Below, piece after piece: positions 8,543-18,179 of a DNA stretch of 49,948 nucleotides. This DNA comes from Bradyrhizobium neotropicale (GTDB taxonomy: Bacteria; Pseudomonadota; Alphaproteobacteria; Rhizobiales; Xanthobacteraceae): NCBI RefSeq assembly GCF_001641695.1, contig NZ_LSEF01000015.1:1-49948 (forward strand), given 5' to 3'. Within the stretch, counting starts at the first letter, position 1. Each line of letters begins with the position of its first letter. Position numbers and translations under genes: made by a program. Below the pieces are notes generated by a model, which was not told the DNA's origin, made no database searches, and saw nothing but the letters and a program-made list of their open reading frames with translations.

Positions 8543-9721
8543 TTATTTCTTGGTCTTGCCGAGATCCTTGACGGCTTCGAAGGTCGCGAACTCGACGTTG
8601 TAGAGCTCGCCGTCGACCTTCTCGACCTTGCGGATGTAGATGTTCTGCACGATGTCGCGAGTCTCCGGGTCGATCGAGATCGGGCCGCGCGGGCTCTCCC
8701 ACTTCTGACCCTTCATCGCCTCGATCAGCTTGGTGCCGTCGGTATCGCCACCCGTCTTCTTCAGCGCCTCGTAGATCAGGTGGATGCCGTCATAGCCGCT
8801 CACCGCCATGAAGCCGGGACGGTTGCCGAAAGCCTTCTTGTAGGCGGCGACGAAGTCCTTGTTCATTTGCGAGGGATGGGCCGCGGAATAGAGGTGCGCG
8901 GTGACCGTGCCGAGCACGGCATCGCCCATGTTGTTGAGGAGATCGTCGTCGGTGACGTCGCCCGGCCCGATCACCTTGATGCCGGCCTTGTCGAGGCCGC
9001 GCTCGGCGTATTGCTTCATGAAGTTGCCGCCCTGTCCCGCCGGAACGAACACGAAGATCGCGTCGGGCTTGGCGTCCTTCATGCGCTGCAGGAACGGCGC
9101 GAAGTCGGGGTTGGCGAGCGGCGTCTTGACCTCTTCGACCACCTCGCCGCCGCCGGCGGTGAAGTGCTCCTTGAAGAAGTTGAGCGCGTCATTGCCCGGC
9201 GCGTAGTCCGAGGTCAGCGTCGCGACCTTCTTGATGCCGTTCTTCACCGCCCAATCGCCGATGATCGTCGAGGACTGCGCCAGGGTAAAGCTGGTGCGCA
9301 CGATGTAGGGCGAGCGCTCGGTGATGATGGAGGTGCCGGCCGCCATCACGACTTCCGGGATCTTGGCTTGCGTCGCGAGCGGCGCAGCAGCGAGCGCCGC
9401 CGGCGTCACGCCGAAACCGGCGATGAAATTGACCTTGTCGTTGACGATCAGCTCCTGCGCGGCCGTCTTGGTCTTGTCGGGAATCGCGGCGTCGTCCTTG
9501 ACGATGATCTCGACCTTCTTGCCGGCGACGGTGTCGCCGTTCTGCTGCATGTAGAGCTTGATCGCGTTCTCGATCTGCTTGCCGGTCGAGGCCTGGCCGC
9601 CGGTCATCGGCAGGATCAGGCCGACCTTGACGCTATCGGCCGCCTTGGCGGGCGCGACGGCCGCAAGGCCCGCGATGGCGGCCGCTGCTGCGACCCGAGA
9701 AAACTGTTTGCGATCGAACAT
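8543..9721 (-). CDS. livK: Liv-type ABC importer periplasmic substrate-binding protein
   Basis: The periplasmic binding protein that feeds the LivHMGF importer, 392 residues (type I periplasmic-binding fold). The signal peptide ends in VAPAKAAD. The mature start VKVGLILPMTGGQASTGKQ is the family signature. The pattern AAAPLATQAKIPEVVMAAGT and RTSFTLAQSS marks the ligand cleft of this group. The start is the ATG at 9721 behind a GGGGAGGGAC ribosome-binding site. It is the first gene of the minus-strand operon; see the promoter candidate at 9922-9983. The ligand is not certain from sequence. The symbol is used for the role, not for leucine specificity. Confidence 0.9.
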   Translation of the reverse strand: MFDRKQFSRVAAAAAIAGLAAVAPAKAADSVKVGLILPMTGGQASTGKQIENAIKLYMQQNGDTVAGKKVEIIVKDDAAIPDKTKTAAQELIVNDKVNFIAGFGVTPAALAAAPLATQAKIPEVVMAAGTSIITERSPYIVRTSFTLAQSSTIIGDWAVKNGIKKVATLTSDYAPGNDALNFFKEHFTAGGGEVVEEVKTPLANPDFAPFLQRMKDAKPDAIFVFVPAGQGGNFMKQYAERGLDKAGIKVIGPGDVTDDDLLNNMGDAVLGTVTAHLYSAAHPSQMNKDFVAAYKKAFGNRPGFMAVSGYDGIHLIYEALKKTGGDTDGTKLIEAMKGQKWESPRGPISIDPETRDIVQNIYIRKVEKVDGELYNVEFATFEAVKDLGKTKK

Positions 9722-9921
9722 CAGATGTCCCTCCCCTTCATTCCTGATCTCTTGTGCGCCGGACCGAGTGCCCGGTCCTTGCCTCACTCTAGCTCGCGCG
9801 CGGTGATGTCGCGCGTCACATGGCGTCTTTCGCGCCCCCATTGTCAATCGGACGTTTGGCGACCATTCGGCGCAAGCCGCGCGTTCCGATCCCGACAGCG
9901 AGGAGCGACGCCGAGGTTACA

Positions 9922-9983
9922 TCGGGTTAACCCGAGCGCCCGGACTTATTTGTACGGTTGTACAAATAAAATGGACTTGTCAA
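9922..9983 (-). promoter_or_regulatory. candidate liv operon promoter with overlapping palindromic operators
   Basis: Reading the minus strand, TTGACA (9978-9983) and TACAAC (9957-9962) are spaced by 15 bp, a plausible -35/-10 pair pointing towards livK, about 235 bp before its start. A perfect 10-bp inverted repeat, TTATTTGTAC-GGTT-GTACAAATAA (9946-9969), covers the -10 and part of the spacer. A second perfect palindrome, TCGGGTTAACCCGA, lies at 9922-9935, probably downstream of the transcription start. A third half-site, ATTTGTAC, occurs at 10091-10098. This arrangement suits a dimeric repressor such as a TetR or GntR family protein, but no such gene is adjacent. The rest of 9722-10243 shows no gene. 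Confidence 0.5.
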
Positions 9984-10243
9984 CGAAAAACCCCCATCGC
10001 CAAATCAAGCCACTTTGTCGCGAGACTGTCGCGGCAGTCTAAGAATGTGACGAGCGGCGTGGATGGAGGATTTCGTCTTCCCTTTGCAGAATTTGTACAT
10101 CCGGGCGTCTCCCGCCGGCCCCGGCCTGGTAACAAGTTACCTACCTCGAATAAGTCTATTTTACCTTGTTGATGGCTAGTCTCCCGGCGCCGGCTCCAGC
10201 CTGGCCTCCGGCTAACTCGTTCCGATTTCCTGTGCCACTTACA

Positions 10244-10528
10244 ATGCCGAAACGTTTCCGTTCCCCCCTCATCCTCCTCGCGCTCGCCGCGGGGCTGTCC
10301 GGCTGCGGCACGGTCAACGAGAAGCTCTCGGCCGGGGTGGGCGAATACATTCCGCAATGGGCCGGCGGACTGCCGGCGGATGCCCCGCCGCGGCCGGGTA
10401 CGCCGCAATACGACGCCTACATGAAGGAGCGCGAGCGCAAGCGGCTGATGCCGGCGGCCGACCGCGAAAAGGAAGAGCAGGCGCAGAAGGGCGCCATGGG
10501 CTCGAATGCAAGTGCCACTGCGCGCTAG
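10244..10528 (+). CDS. small lipoprotein
   Basis: A 94-residue protein starting at the ATG at 10244. The N-terminus is a lipoprotein signal peptide (ILLALAAGLSGCGTVNEKL) with lipobox LSGC, so the mature protein begins at the cysteine and is lipid-anchored. The mature part is short, proline-rich in the middle (DAPPRPGTPQYD), then a charged helix (YMKERERKRLMPAADREKEE). I do not recognise a function. The longer open frame from 10166 adds a leader that would bury the signal peptide, so the inner start is preferred. It converges with purU. Confidence 0.75.
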   Translation: MPKRFRSPLILLALAAGLSGCGTVNEKLSAGVGEYIPQWAGGLPADAPPRPGTPQYDAYMKERERKRLMPAADREKEEQAQKGAMGSNASATAR

Positions 10529-10554
10529 GCGCAAAGCGCTCCACCAATCTGCAA

Positions 10555-10594
10555 TCATTCCGGGTTCGACGGCTGACGCTTCGCCCCGGAATGA
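10555..10594. terminator. hairpin between convergent genes
   Basis: TCATTCCGGG (10555-10564) pairs perfectly with CCCGGAATGA (10585-10594) around a 20-nt loop. It fills the 72-bp gap between the lipoprotein gene and purU, which converge. It is probably a bidirectional terminator derived from a dispersed rhizobial palindrome; no T-run is present. Confidence 0.5.
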
Positions 10595-10600
10595 CATCCC

Positions 10601-11464
10601 CTAGTCCACGAACACCACGGTCTTGCGGCCGTTGAGGATGACGCGATCCTGCAGGTGATAGCGGATCGCGCGCGCGAGCACGCGGCGCTCGATGTCGCGG
10701 CCCTTGCGGACGAGATCTTCGGGCGTATCGCGATGGCTGATGCGTTCGACATCCTGGTCGATGATCGGACCCTCATCGAGATCGCGCGTGACGTAATGCG
10801 CGGTCGCGCCGATCAGCTTCACGCCGCGCTCATGCGCCTGGTGATAGGGCTTTGCGCCCTTGAAGCCCGGCAGGAACGAGTGGTGGATGTTGATGCAGCG
10901 GCCGGAAAGTTTTGCCGAGAGATCATCCGACAGGATCTGCATGTAACGCGCGAGCACCACCAGATCGGTCCCGGTCTTGGCGACGAGATCGAGGATCTGT
11001 CCCTCCTGCTCGCGCTTGGTCTCCCTGGTGATCGGCAGATGGTGGAACGGGATCTCGCCGAAATCGAGCCCGGCATAGACCTCGCGCGGATGGTTGGAGA
11101 CGATCGCGGTCGGGATCATCGGCAACTCGCCGGTGCGCCAGCGATAGAGGATGTCGACCAGGCAGTGGTCGGACTTCGACACCAGCAGCATCACCTTGCG
11201 ATGCGCGGCGCGGTCGCGCATCTGCCACTCCATGCCGAAACGCTCAGCGATCGCGGCAAAGCCGGTCTGCAGTGCCGACAGTTCCACGGCGAGATCGGCC
11301 GCGGTGAACACCACGCGCATGAAGAATTTGTTGGTCTCGGTGTCGTCGAACTGCTGGGCGTCGAGAATGTTCTGTCCGTTATGGGCCAGGAAAGTCGACA
11401 CCGCCGAGACGATGCCGGGACGATCCGGACAGGAGAGTGTCAGAATATATTGATGGTCGGGCAT
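10601..11464 (-). CDS. purU: formyltetrahydrofolate deformylase
   Basis: PurU hydrolyses 10-formyltetrahydrofolate to tetrahydrofolate and formate, balancing one-carbon units and feeding formate to purine synthesis. The 287-residue length is normal. Residues 1-85 form an ACT regulatory domain ([19 protein letters not shown]). The rest is the formyltransferase-like catalytic domain, with [19 protein letters not shown] and [17 protein letters not shown] carrying the Asn/His/Asp active site. The start is the ATG at 11464. Upstream residues in the open frame are not conserved-looking. It is transcribed divergently from hemD across 140 bp. Confidence 0.93.
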   Translation of the reverse strand: MPDHQYILTLSCPDRPGIVSAVSTFLAHNGQNILDAQQFDDTETNKFFMRVVFTAADLAVELSALQTGFAAIAERFGMEWQMRDRAAHRKVMLLVSKSDHCLVDILYRWRTGELPMIPTAIVSNHPREVYAGLDFGEIPFHHLPITRETKREQEGQILDLVAKTGTDLVVLARYMQILSDDLSAKLSGRCINIHHSFLPGFKGAKPYHQAHERGVKLIGATAHYVTRDLDEGPIIDQDVERISHRDTPEDLVRKGRDIERRVLARAIRYHLQDRVILNGRKTVVFVD

Positions 11465-11604
11465 GGGCCTTGATGAAGGTTTGGGCAAGACTGCGGAACA
11501 CCCGCGATTTGCGCCCTGCTCTATCACCGACCCCGCCCTTGCGCCAATCCCGCACGCGGAGTCAGGATGAACGTACGATTGCGATTTTCGACCGGAGCAC
11601 ACCC

Positions 11605-12444
11605 ATGGCCGACCGCCTGAACGGCTACCGCATCCTGATCCTGGAAGCGCGCGAGGAGGCGCAGTTCGCGAAGCTTTTGGCCGAACAAGGCGCCGAGGTC
11701 GTGCAGTGCCCGATGTTCGCCATTCACGATGCGCCCGACCCGGCCCCCGTTGAGGCCTGGATCCGCCGCGCGATCGACAAGCCGTTCGACGACCTCGTGC
11801 TGATGACCGGCGAAGGTCTGCGGCGGATCATGAAGCTCGCGGCCGCGCGCGGGCTCGACCACGCCCTGGTCGCGTCCCTCGCCAGATCGCGAAAATTCAG
11901 CCGCGGGCCGAAACCCGGCAAGGCGCTGCGCGAGGTCGCTCTCGACGCCCAGCAGACCACGGAGAAGCCGACCACCGAGGGCGTGATCGAGATGCTGGCG
12001 AAGATTGACCTGAAGGGGCATCGCCTCGGCCTGCAGCTCTATCCCGACAAGGACCACAGCGCGCTGACCGGCGCGCTTACGGCGCAAGGCGCCGAGGTCG
12101 ATGCCGTGCTGCCCTATGTCTACGATCCCAAAGCGGCCGACGCCAACATCGTGGCGGCGATCGATGCCATGGCGGAAGGGCGGATCGATTCGATCGCGCT
12201 GACCAATCTCGGCCAGGTCCGCCGCCTGATCGAAACCGCGAAGGCTCATGGCAGCGAGGCGCGCTTGCGCGCAGGATTCGAGCGAACGCTGATCGCATCG
12301 GTGGGGCCAGCAGTCTCCGGCGAGCTCGCCGCGCACGGGTTGCGCACCGACGTCGCGCCAGTGGAAGACCACTATTTCATGCGCCCGCTGATCTCGGCGA
12401 TGGCGGCGGCGCTCGCCGAGAAGCGGCCGAAGGTGGCGGGTTAA
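11605..12444 (+). CDS. hemD: uroporphyrinogen-III synthase family protein
   Basis: This 279-residue protein fits the HemD fold, which cyclises hydroxymethylbilane to uroporphyrinogen III. The N-terminal [20 protein letters not shown] and [13 protein letters not shown] match the usual start of the enzyme. [15 protein letters not shown] corresponds to the conserved (V/I)FTSxxGV region, and [19 protein letters not shown] is the C-terminal signature (IGPxTAxxLxxxG). Sequence conservation in HemD is always low, so the assignment rests on these three stretches. The gene stands alone rather than next to hemC. A dual-copy paralogue or a regulator-like HemD-domain protein is possible. Confidence 0.8.
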   Translation: MADRLNGYRILILEAREEAQFAKLLAEQGAEVVQCPMFAIHDAPDPAPVEAWIRRAIDKPFDDLVLMTGEGLRRIMKLAAARGLDHALVASLARSRKFSRGPKPGKALREVALDAQQTTEKPTTEGVIEMLAKIDLKGHRLGLQLYPDKDHSALTGALTAQGAEVDAVLPYVYDPKAADANIVAAIDAMAEGRIDSIALTNLGQVRRLIETAKAHGSEARLRAGFERTLIASVGPAVSGELAAHGLRTDVAPVEDHYFMRPLISAMAAALAEKRPKVAG

Positions 12445-12461
12445 TCACCGGGCGCCGAGGC

Positions 12462-13142
12462 CTAGCCTGCCACCTGCGCGGCGGCCGACATCAGCTCCTG
12501 TGGGCTCGGCGCGCCGAACATGCGCTGGCCGCCGTCAGGAACCTCGGTAAACGTCCAGCGCACGATCCCTTCCCGATCGAGCAGGAACTGGCCGAACAGC
12601 TGGCCGGTGCCGGTTGCCGCCATGCGCTGATCGGCTTCGGTCATCTCGTAACCGTCCTTGTTGTTGAGGTACTCAGCGGCCGCCGGCCGGTTCATCGGAC
12701 TTGGCAGTTCGCCCGGCATATCGACTTGCATGCTCATGACCACGTTCATGCCCACCTTGCGCGGCCACTCGGTCTCGTTCTCCGTGAATTCGATGTTGGG
12801 CAGGCCGAACGCGCGATGCGAGACCCGGTCGGGGTCGGACGCGGCGAGCAGGTTGGGCAAGGGATGATAGCGGAAATAGAGCCTGGCCCGGTCGATCGGC
12901 GTATTGACGATCGTGAGACTTTCGATGCCCTTCCCGCGCAGCGCGCCGTCAAGCTGCGCCTGCGCCGCAATGTGGCGCCGGCAGAACGGGCAGTGCAGGC
13001 CACGAAACAGGCCGACCAGTATCGGACTATGCCCGCGATAATCATCGAGCGCGATCTTTCCTTCGCGTGTGATGGCGTCCAGCACGACGTTCGGTGCGCG
13101 ATCGCCCGGCTGAAGCGGTCCATCGGCATGACGGTCTGACAT
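12462..13142 (-). CDS. AhpC/TSA-type peroxiredoxin-like protein
   Basis: A 226-residue thioredoxin-fold protein. LQPGDRAPNVVLDAITREGK and DYRGHSPILVGLFRGLHCPFCRRH are typical of the AhpC/TSA superfamily. The active-site segment is CPFC, a CxxC pair, so it may act as a thiol oxidoreductase rather than a classical one-Cys or two-Cys peroxiredoxin. The start is the ATG at 13142 behind a strong GGGAGGGAG ribosome-binding site. It lies 21 bp downstream of the cyclase-ATPase gene on the same strand and is probably co-transcribed with it. It converges with hemD, with only 17 bp between. Confidence 0.8.
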   Translation of the reverse strand: MSDRHADGPLQPGDRAPNVVLDAITREGKIALDDYRGHSPILVGLFRGLHCPFCRRHIAAQAQLDGALRGKGIESLTIVNTPIDRARLYFRYHPLPNLLAASDPDRVSHRAFGLPNIEFTENETEWPRKVGMNVVMSMQVDMPGELPSPMNRPAAAEYLNNKDGYEMTEADQRMAATGTGQLFGQFLLDREGIVRWTFTEVPDGGQRMFGAPSPQELMSAAAQVAG

Positions 13143-13163
13143 GGTTGAACTCCCTCCCATTGG

Positions 13164-16100
13164 CTAGTCAAGAAACGGCAGTACGATCAGCCCTGCGGGA
13201 TCGAGCCCGTGCCGGGCGCAGACATCATGGGCCAGCGCGAAATACCGCTCGGCCTCGGGCATGTCGCCTCGATCAAGGTTCAGTGTCGCAAGACCATCAT
13301 AGCACGGAAAGAGCTGCTGCGGCTCGCCGGTCTCGCTCGCCACCTCGATGGCCTCGTTGTAGCAGCGCGCGGCGAGGTCGGGACGGAAGTGGCATTGATG
13401 GATCTGCCCGAGCACGATCAGGGGCACCGGGAGATGCTCGCGCTGATCGAGCGCACGGTCGATCTCGATCGCCTTTTCGGCGGCCGGCACCCCCTCCTCG
13501 GTACATCTGTCCGTGAAGGTGCAACAGGCGACGGCAAAATTAGCAAGGAGACGCGCCTGGAACCCGAGATCGCCGATGCGATGCGCGACATCGAGGCCGC
13601 GCCGGCAAACGTCGATGGCCTGCGCCGGGTCGATGATCGTGTAGAGCACGCCAAGGTTGGTGTAACCGCGACACGCTACGTTGAGGAGGCTGGCGGCTTC
13701 GGCTGCCGCGACACTTTGCTCCACCTCGCGCACCGCCTCCTGATGCCGCCCAAGTCGCGCCAGCGCAGCCCCCTTGGTGTTGAGCGCCTCCGCAATGGCG
13801 CGCGCCGCCTCGAGCCCCGTTTGCTGGTCCGCGTCCGCCGGCACGGACTGCGCGTAACCGAGCGCCTCATCTGCCCATCTCGCGGCGGCGACGTGGTCGC
13901 CCAGGCGAAAGGCGAGACGGCCTCGCTCTTGCTGGAGGTGCGCCCATTCGATCGGCGCGTCGGCCTCGCCGAGCCGTTCGGCCGCCTCGGCATAGTGCGC
14001 CTCTGCCTTGATGCGTTTGCCGGCGTCCCACAACAAACGGCCGAGCTTGCGAAGAATTCGCGCTTCGCCGATTCGATCGTCTGCCGTGCGGTGCCCTTCC
14101 AGCGCGCTCTGGTAATGCTCCTCGGCGATGCTGCGGCGGCCAGCCACGCGACAGAGGTCCGCGATGCGCTCGTGCAGGATCAGGCGTTCCGGCACCCGTT
14201 CGCCGCCGGTCGACAGCACGGAGAGCGACTGCTGGTAGAAACGGAGGGCATCGTCATTGGCATAGCTCGCGCGTGCGCGATCACCGGCCGCGCGCAGATA
14301 GCGCGCACCCTTCGACTTGCTTGCGCTGAAACTGAAGTGATGTCCGAGCATGACGAGATCTTCGAGGCGCTCGGGCTCGCTGCCATAGAGCCGTTCCAGA
14401 GCGGCGCCAATCCGCCCATGGAGCTCGATCCTGCGCTGCAAAAGCAGGTTTTGATAGATCACGTCCTGAAGCATGGTTTGCGTGAAGCGGTAGGTCCGTA
14501 AGGAAATCGAGTTCGAGCCCGCGACCTCCTCAATGATCTCCGCATCGCATAGAAGTTCGAGCCCAGCTTCGACCCTCGCCCGCTCGGTTGCCGTCGCACC
14601 GAGAATAGCCGCATCGAAGCGCGGACCGATCACCGCAGCCTCCTGGGCCAAGCGACGCACCTCATGCGGCAACCGGTCCAGACGCGCCAGCAACAACGCC
14701 TGAATGCTTGCCGGAATATCGGCGGCGGCTTCATCCGACTTCATCCGCCACAGCGCGCCATCGCGCTCCAGGGCGCCGGCTTCGATGAGGCCGCGTATGA
14801 TCTCCTCGATGAAGAGCGGATTGCCGCTCGCGCGCTCGAGGATTCGGTTGAATAAATGTCCCGGCGCCTCGCGCCAACCGTGACTGAAATACGCCGCGAG
14901 CAGTCTTTGGCCATCCGCGTCGCCAAGCGGGGGCAGCCGAAGGGTCGTGTGGCTGATCCTGCTCGAACCGAACAGATCCAGCTCCAGCATCGGCCGATGC
15001 GTAAACAGCAGCATCAGCCGCGTCCGCTCCAGCCGGTCCATCAGGAATCGCAGTGCCTCAAGAGACACCGCATCGGCCCAGTGCAGATCCTCGACGATGA
15101 TCAGAAGCGGCGACAAGGCCAGGCGGCGTTCGAAGACGGTGCGGATCGCGAAAAAGATCTGCCGGCGGAGCTGTTCCGGCTCGACATGCCTGAGCACGGC
15201 GTCGGGGTCGCCGAGGCCAAGGACGTGCAAATAGAGAGGCATCAGGCGCTCGGCCTCGTCGGCGGCGAGGCCAAGCTCCGACAGCGCTTGCGCAACCTTC
15301 GCTTCGGCCTCTGCGGCGCCGGCCTTCTGTGCGATGCCGTAGGCGCTGCGCAGCACTGCGGCGAGTGTGCCGTAGGATTGTTCGCCGAGCGGCGAGCAGA
15401 CCGCCCGCCTGATCGCCACGCCCGCGAAGCGGTCCTCATCGCGGATGCGGGCGACGAACTCGTTGACCAGGCGCGTTTTCCCGATGCCCGCTTCGCCGAC
15501 CAGCCGCACCAGTTGAGCCGCCCCGCCGCACGCGCGATCAAGGCTGCCGATCACGCGCGCAAGCTCGGCATCGCGCCCGATCAGCGGCGCATCGAGCCCC
15601 AGCATGTCGAGGCCTCGTGCCGCACGGGGCTTCTCGAGCGGTCCCTTCAGACGGTGGACCAGAACGCTGCCCATCTTGCCCTTGAGCGAGACCTCGCCAA
15701 GCGAGTCATAGGCGAACGCATGCCGCGTCAGACGGTGGGTCAACGGCCCGACCAGCACCTCACCCGGAGGTGCCATCGACTGCAGTCGCTGCGCGGTATT
15801 CACCGTGTCGCCGGTCACCGAATAGGATTTGGCAACACCCACGCCCAGCCCACCCGCAACGACGTGTCCGGTGTTGATGCCGACATGGAGCAAAAGCGGT
15901 GACCCGGCATAGACCTTCGCGCGCTCGCTGAGGCGCGCCGTCCGGCTGATCATGTCGAGGGCAGCGCGGACCGCCCGCTCCGGGTCGTCCTCGTGCGCGG
16001 CCGGCGCACCAAACAGAGCAAGCAGCGCATCGCCGATGAACTTGTCCACGAAGCCGCCAAAGCTTTGCACCGCTGCCGTCAGCTCTTCGAACAATTGATT

Positions 16101-16475
16101 CTGAAGCGTCTGCATCACCTCAGGGTCGAGCCGCTCGCTCATCGCGGTGAAGCCGCTGAGGTCGGCAAACAGCACGGTGATGGTGCGGCGGTTTGCTTCG
16201 CTATCGATCTTGTCCGGCTGCGGTCGAAATGCGTGTTGAGCCTCGGCCGTCAGCGCGAGCGGCGGCGAGGACGACCTGATCGGGATTGTCGCCGGGCTCG
16301 CCTGCGCACCGCCTTTGGGCGCCTCACCGACAAGCGTGCCGCATTTCGGGCAGTAAACGAAATCCGGTGCGCAGGGAAAGCCACAGCCGGGGCACGCGCT
16401 CGGCTGCTTCGTGCCGCACTTCGGGCAGAAGGCAAAGCCGCTCTGAACCTCGGAACCGCAACCCGAGCACGTCAT
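13164..16475 (-). CDS. double zinc-ribbon / class III adenylate cyclase / AAA ATPase / TPR protein
   Basis: A 1103-residue multi-domain signalling protein. Residues 1-50 are two zinc ribbons (CSGC...CPKC and CPGC...CPKC). Residues 95-280 are a class III nucleotide cyclase: metal Asp 105 (FADLSGF) and Asp 149 (FIGDALLALFG), Lys 145 and Asp 222 consistent with ATP as substrate, and catalytic Asn 225 and Arg 229 (GDTVNTAQRLQ). Residues 300-700 form a STAND-like AAA module with Walker A GEAGIGKTR (326-334) and Walker B LLIIVEDLHWAD. The C-terminal 400 residues are TPR-like repeats. Such proteins are inferred to sense a ligand or partner through the TPR part and to make cAMP. All catalytic residues appear present. 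The start at 16475 puts the zinc ribbon at the N-terminus. Confidence 0.9.
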   Translation of the reverse strand: MTCSGCGSEVQSGFAFCPKCGTKQPSACPGCGFPCAPDFVYCPKCGTLVGEAPKGGAQASPATIPIRSSSPPLALTAEAQHAFRPQPDKIDSEANRRTITVLFADLSGFTAMSERLDPEVMQTLQNQLFEELTAAVQSFGGFVDKFIGDALLALFGAPAAHEDDPERAVRAALDMISRTARLSERAKVYAGSPLLLHVGINTGHVVAGGLGVGVAKSYSVTGDTVNTAQRLQSMAPPGEVLVGPLTHRLTRHAFAYDSLGEVSLKGKMGSVLVHRLKGPLEKPRAARGLDMLGLDAPLIGRDAELARVIGSLDRACGGAAQLVRLVGEAGIGKTRLVNEFVARIRDEDRFAGVAIRRAVCSPLGEQSYGTLAAVLRSAYGIAQKAGAAEAEAKVAQALSELGLAADEAERLMPLYLHVLGLGDPDAVLRHVEPEQLRRQIFFAIRTVFERRLALSPLLIIVEDLHWADAVSLEALRFLMDRLERTRLMLLFTHRPMLELDLFGSSRISHTTLRLPPLGDADGQRLLAAYFSHGWREAPGHLFNRILERASGNPLFIEEIIRGLIEAGALERDGALWRMKSDEAAADIPASIQALLLARLDRLPHEVRRLAQEAAVIGPRFDAAILGATATERARVEAGLELLCDAEIIEEVAGSNSISLRTYRFTQTMLQDVIYQNLLLQRRIELHGRIGAALERLYGSEPERLEDLVMLGHHFSFSASKSKGARYLRAAGDRARASYANDDALRFYQQSLSVLSTGGERVPERLILHERIADLCRVAGRRSIAEEHYQSALEGHRTADDRIGEARILRKLGRLLWDAGKRIKAEAHYAEAAERLGEADAPIEWAHLQQERGRLAFRLGDHVAAARWADEALGYAQSVPADADQQTGLEAARAIAEALNTKGAALARLGRHQEAVREVEQSVAAAEAASLLNVACRGYTNLGVLYTIIDPAQAIDVCRRGLDVAHRIGDLGFQARLLANFAVACCTFTDRCTEEGVPAAEKAIEIDRALDQREHLPVPLIVLGQIHQCHFRPDLAARCYNEAIEVASETGEPQQLFPCYDGLATLNLDRGDMPEAERYFALAHDVCARHGLDPAGLIVLPFLD

Positions 16476-16811
16476 GGCCCAAGACCCTGCCCAGACCTCG
16501 CGGAAGCCGCGATGGTGCGATCTGCTGGACCCTACCGAATGGGTCCAGGTTGCGGGCCAGAATGGGCTCGGCGCGCCGGAAGAGCAAGCGGCGGTTGGTC
16601 CGCTCCTCCCCGCAACGGGTTGAACAGGCGATGCGCGGGACACTGGCGGATCGAAAGGGTGGTTGCAGCGCGCCGACCCGTGCGCGGCAGCACATGTTGG
16701 CATGCGATAGCGTCAATTGACACAAGCAGCATCACCGCTACCCTGAGAAATAGAAGCACAAATAACAAATAATAAGGGTCAGGGGATCGCCGTGAACCCC
16801 GTCATCACGTC
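16476..16811. other. divergent intergenic region, no gene seen
   Basis: 336 bp between the divergent cyclase-ATPase gene and the MFS gene. It should hold both promoters. I see no clear -35/-10 pair, operator palindrome or RNA gene. The last 80 bp, before the MFS gene, are noticeably AT-rich. Confidence 0.4.
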
Positions 16812-18074
16812 TTGAACAAGACCGCACGACCATCCGCGCTCGCGCCATTCCGGATCCGCAACTACCGCTTTCAATGGCCGTCCGATCTGCTCACCTCCTG
16901 GGCGTTCGAGGTCGAGACGCTGGTGCTCGGCTGGTACATCATGGTGCAGACCGGCTCAGTGCTGCTGCTGACCGTCCTTGCATCATTGCAGTATGTCGGG
17001 ACGCTGGTTGCACCGGTGCTCGGGATGGTCGGAGACCGCATCGGCCACCGCGACCTTCTGGTCGTGATGCGTCTTTCATACACCGCACTGTCGTCGACCA
17101 TCATGGCGCTGGCCCTCACCGGTCATCTGGCGCCGTTCAATGTCATGATCATCGTCGCGATCATGGGTCTGATCCGTCCCTCGGATCTCGGCGTTCGTGG
17201 CGCGCTGCTCGCCGACATCATGCCGGCCGAGCAGCTGGTGGGCGCGATCAGCGTCGCACGCACGACGCAGGACAGCGCGCGCATTGCCGGAGCGTTGACC
17301 GGCGCCGGACTGTTCGCGACCCTCGGCATCAGCCTCCTGTACGTGGCGATTACAGGTTTCTATCTTGCAGCCGCGGTCCTGATGTTCTGCCTGACCCGGC
17401 CGAAAAAGTCAGTTGCCACAGGTCATCTCCCGGCGAACAACCGCGCTGTCCCGAGATTGCTGGGCGATCTGAAGGAAGGCATCGTGTACGCCTGGAATGG
17501 CCCGGGGATGCGTGCGGCGCTCTGCGTCGCCTTCCTGGCCAATCTCACCGCATTTCCGCTGACGAATGGCCTATTGCCTTTCGTCGCGCGCGACATCTTT
17601 CACACCGACCAGACCGGTCTCGGCTATCTGTCGGCGAGCTTCGCCGTGGGCTCGCTGACCGGTTCGATCACGCTCAGCCTGGTGAGCGGCGTGCGCATTG
17701 CCCGGCTTCTGATCGGGGCAACGCTCGCCTGGTACGCGATGTTGCTGGTTTTCGTCGGACTGAGGACCATGCCGGTGGCCATGGCCTGCCTCGTGCTCGC
17801 CGGCATCGCCCAGAGCATGTCGATGATTGCAGCCGCCGTGATCCTGATGCGCACCGCGAGTGCGCACCTCCGGGGCCGCGTCATGGGGGTGCGCATGATG
17901 GTGATCTACGGCCTGCCGCTCGGGCTGCTTGCGGCGGGCAGCCTCATCGACCTGATCGGCTATTCCGCGATGGGATCGCTGTATGCGGTCTCGGGGCTTA
18001 TCGCGATGCTGGCGATCGCGATCCGCTGGCGTGAGGATCTCTGGCCGGCGCACGCGCCGGCCAACGGAGGATGA
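16812..18074 (+). CDS. MFS transporter, drug/siderophore-exporter (MFS_3) type
   Basis: A 420-residue inner-membrane protein with about twelve hydrophobic segments. The N-terminal LAPFRIRNYRFQW and the loop GMVGDRIGHRDLLVVMR (the GDRxGRR-type motif between spans 2 and 3) identify the EntS-like MFS_3 group of proton-driven exporters. The start is a TTG at 16812 with no evident ribosome-binding site, so the exact start is uncertain. The substrate is unknown. A ChrB-domain gene converges from downstream. Confidence 0.83.
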   Translation: MNKTARPSALAPFRIRNYRFQWPSDLLTSWAFEVETLVLGWYIMVQTGSVLLLTVLASLQYVGTLVAPVLGMVGDRIGHRDLLVVMRLSYTALSSTIMALALTGHLAPFNVMIIVAIMGLIRPSDLGVRGALLADIMPAEQLVGAISVARTTQDSARIAGALTGAGLFATLGISLLYVAITGFYLAAAVLMFCLTRPKKSVATGHLPANNRAVPRLLGDLKEGIVYAWNGPGMRAALCVAFLANLTAFPLTNGLLPFVARDIFHTDQTGLGYLSASFAVGSLTGSITLSLVSGVRIARLLIGATLAWYAMLLVFVGLRTMPVAMACLVLAGIAQSMSMIAAAVILMRTASAHLRGRVMGVRMMVIYGLPLGLLAAGSLIDLIGYSAMGSLYAVSGLIAMLAIAIRWREDLWPAHAPANGG

Positions 18075-18179
18075 TGATGCGTCCGCCTCTAGAGGAGAGA
18101 TCATGCGTGTTGTGGCGGTAGCAACGGCAATATCATTGTCCTTTGCGTACCGGCATTCCGCCTGCGGGCTGCTCAGCAG

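Noticed and set aside
9980..10597. 205-codon minus-strand ORF upstream of livK
   Set aside because: No family likeness or ribosome-binding site, and it overlaps the well-supported lipoprotein gene and the palindromes.
13209..15902. Long plus-strand ORFs opposite the cyclase gene
   Set aside because: Antisense shadows of the 1103-residue protein, common in high-GC DNA.
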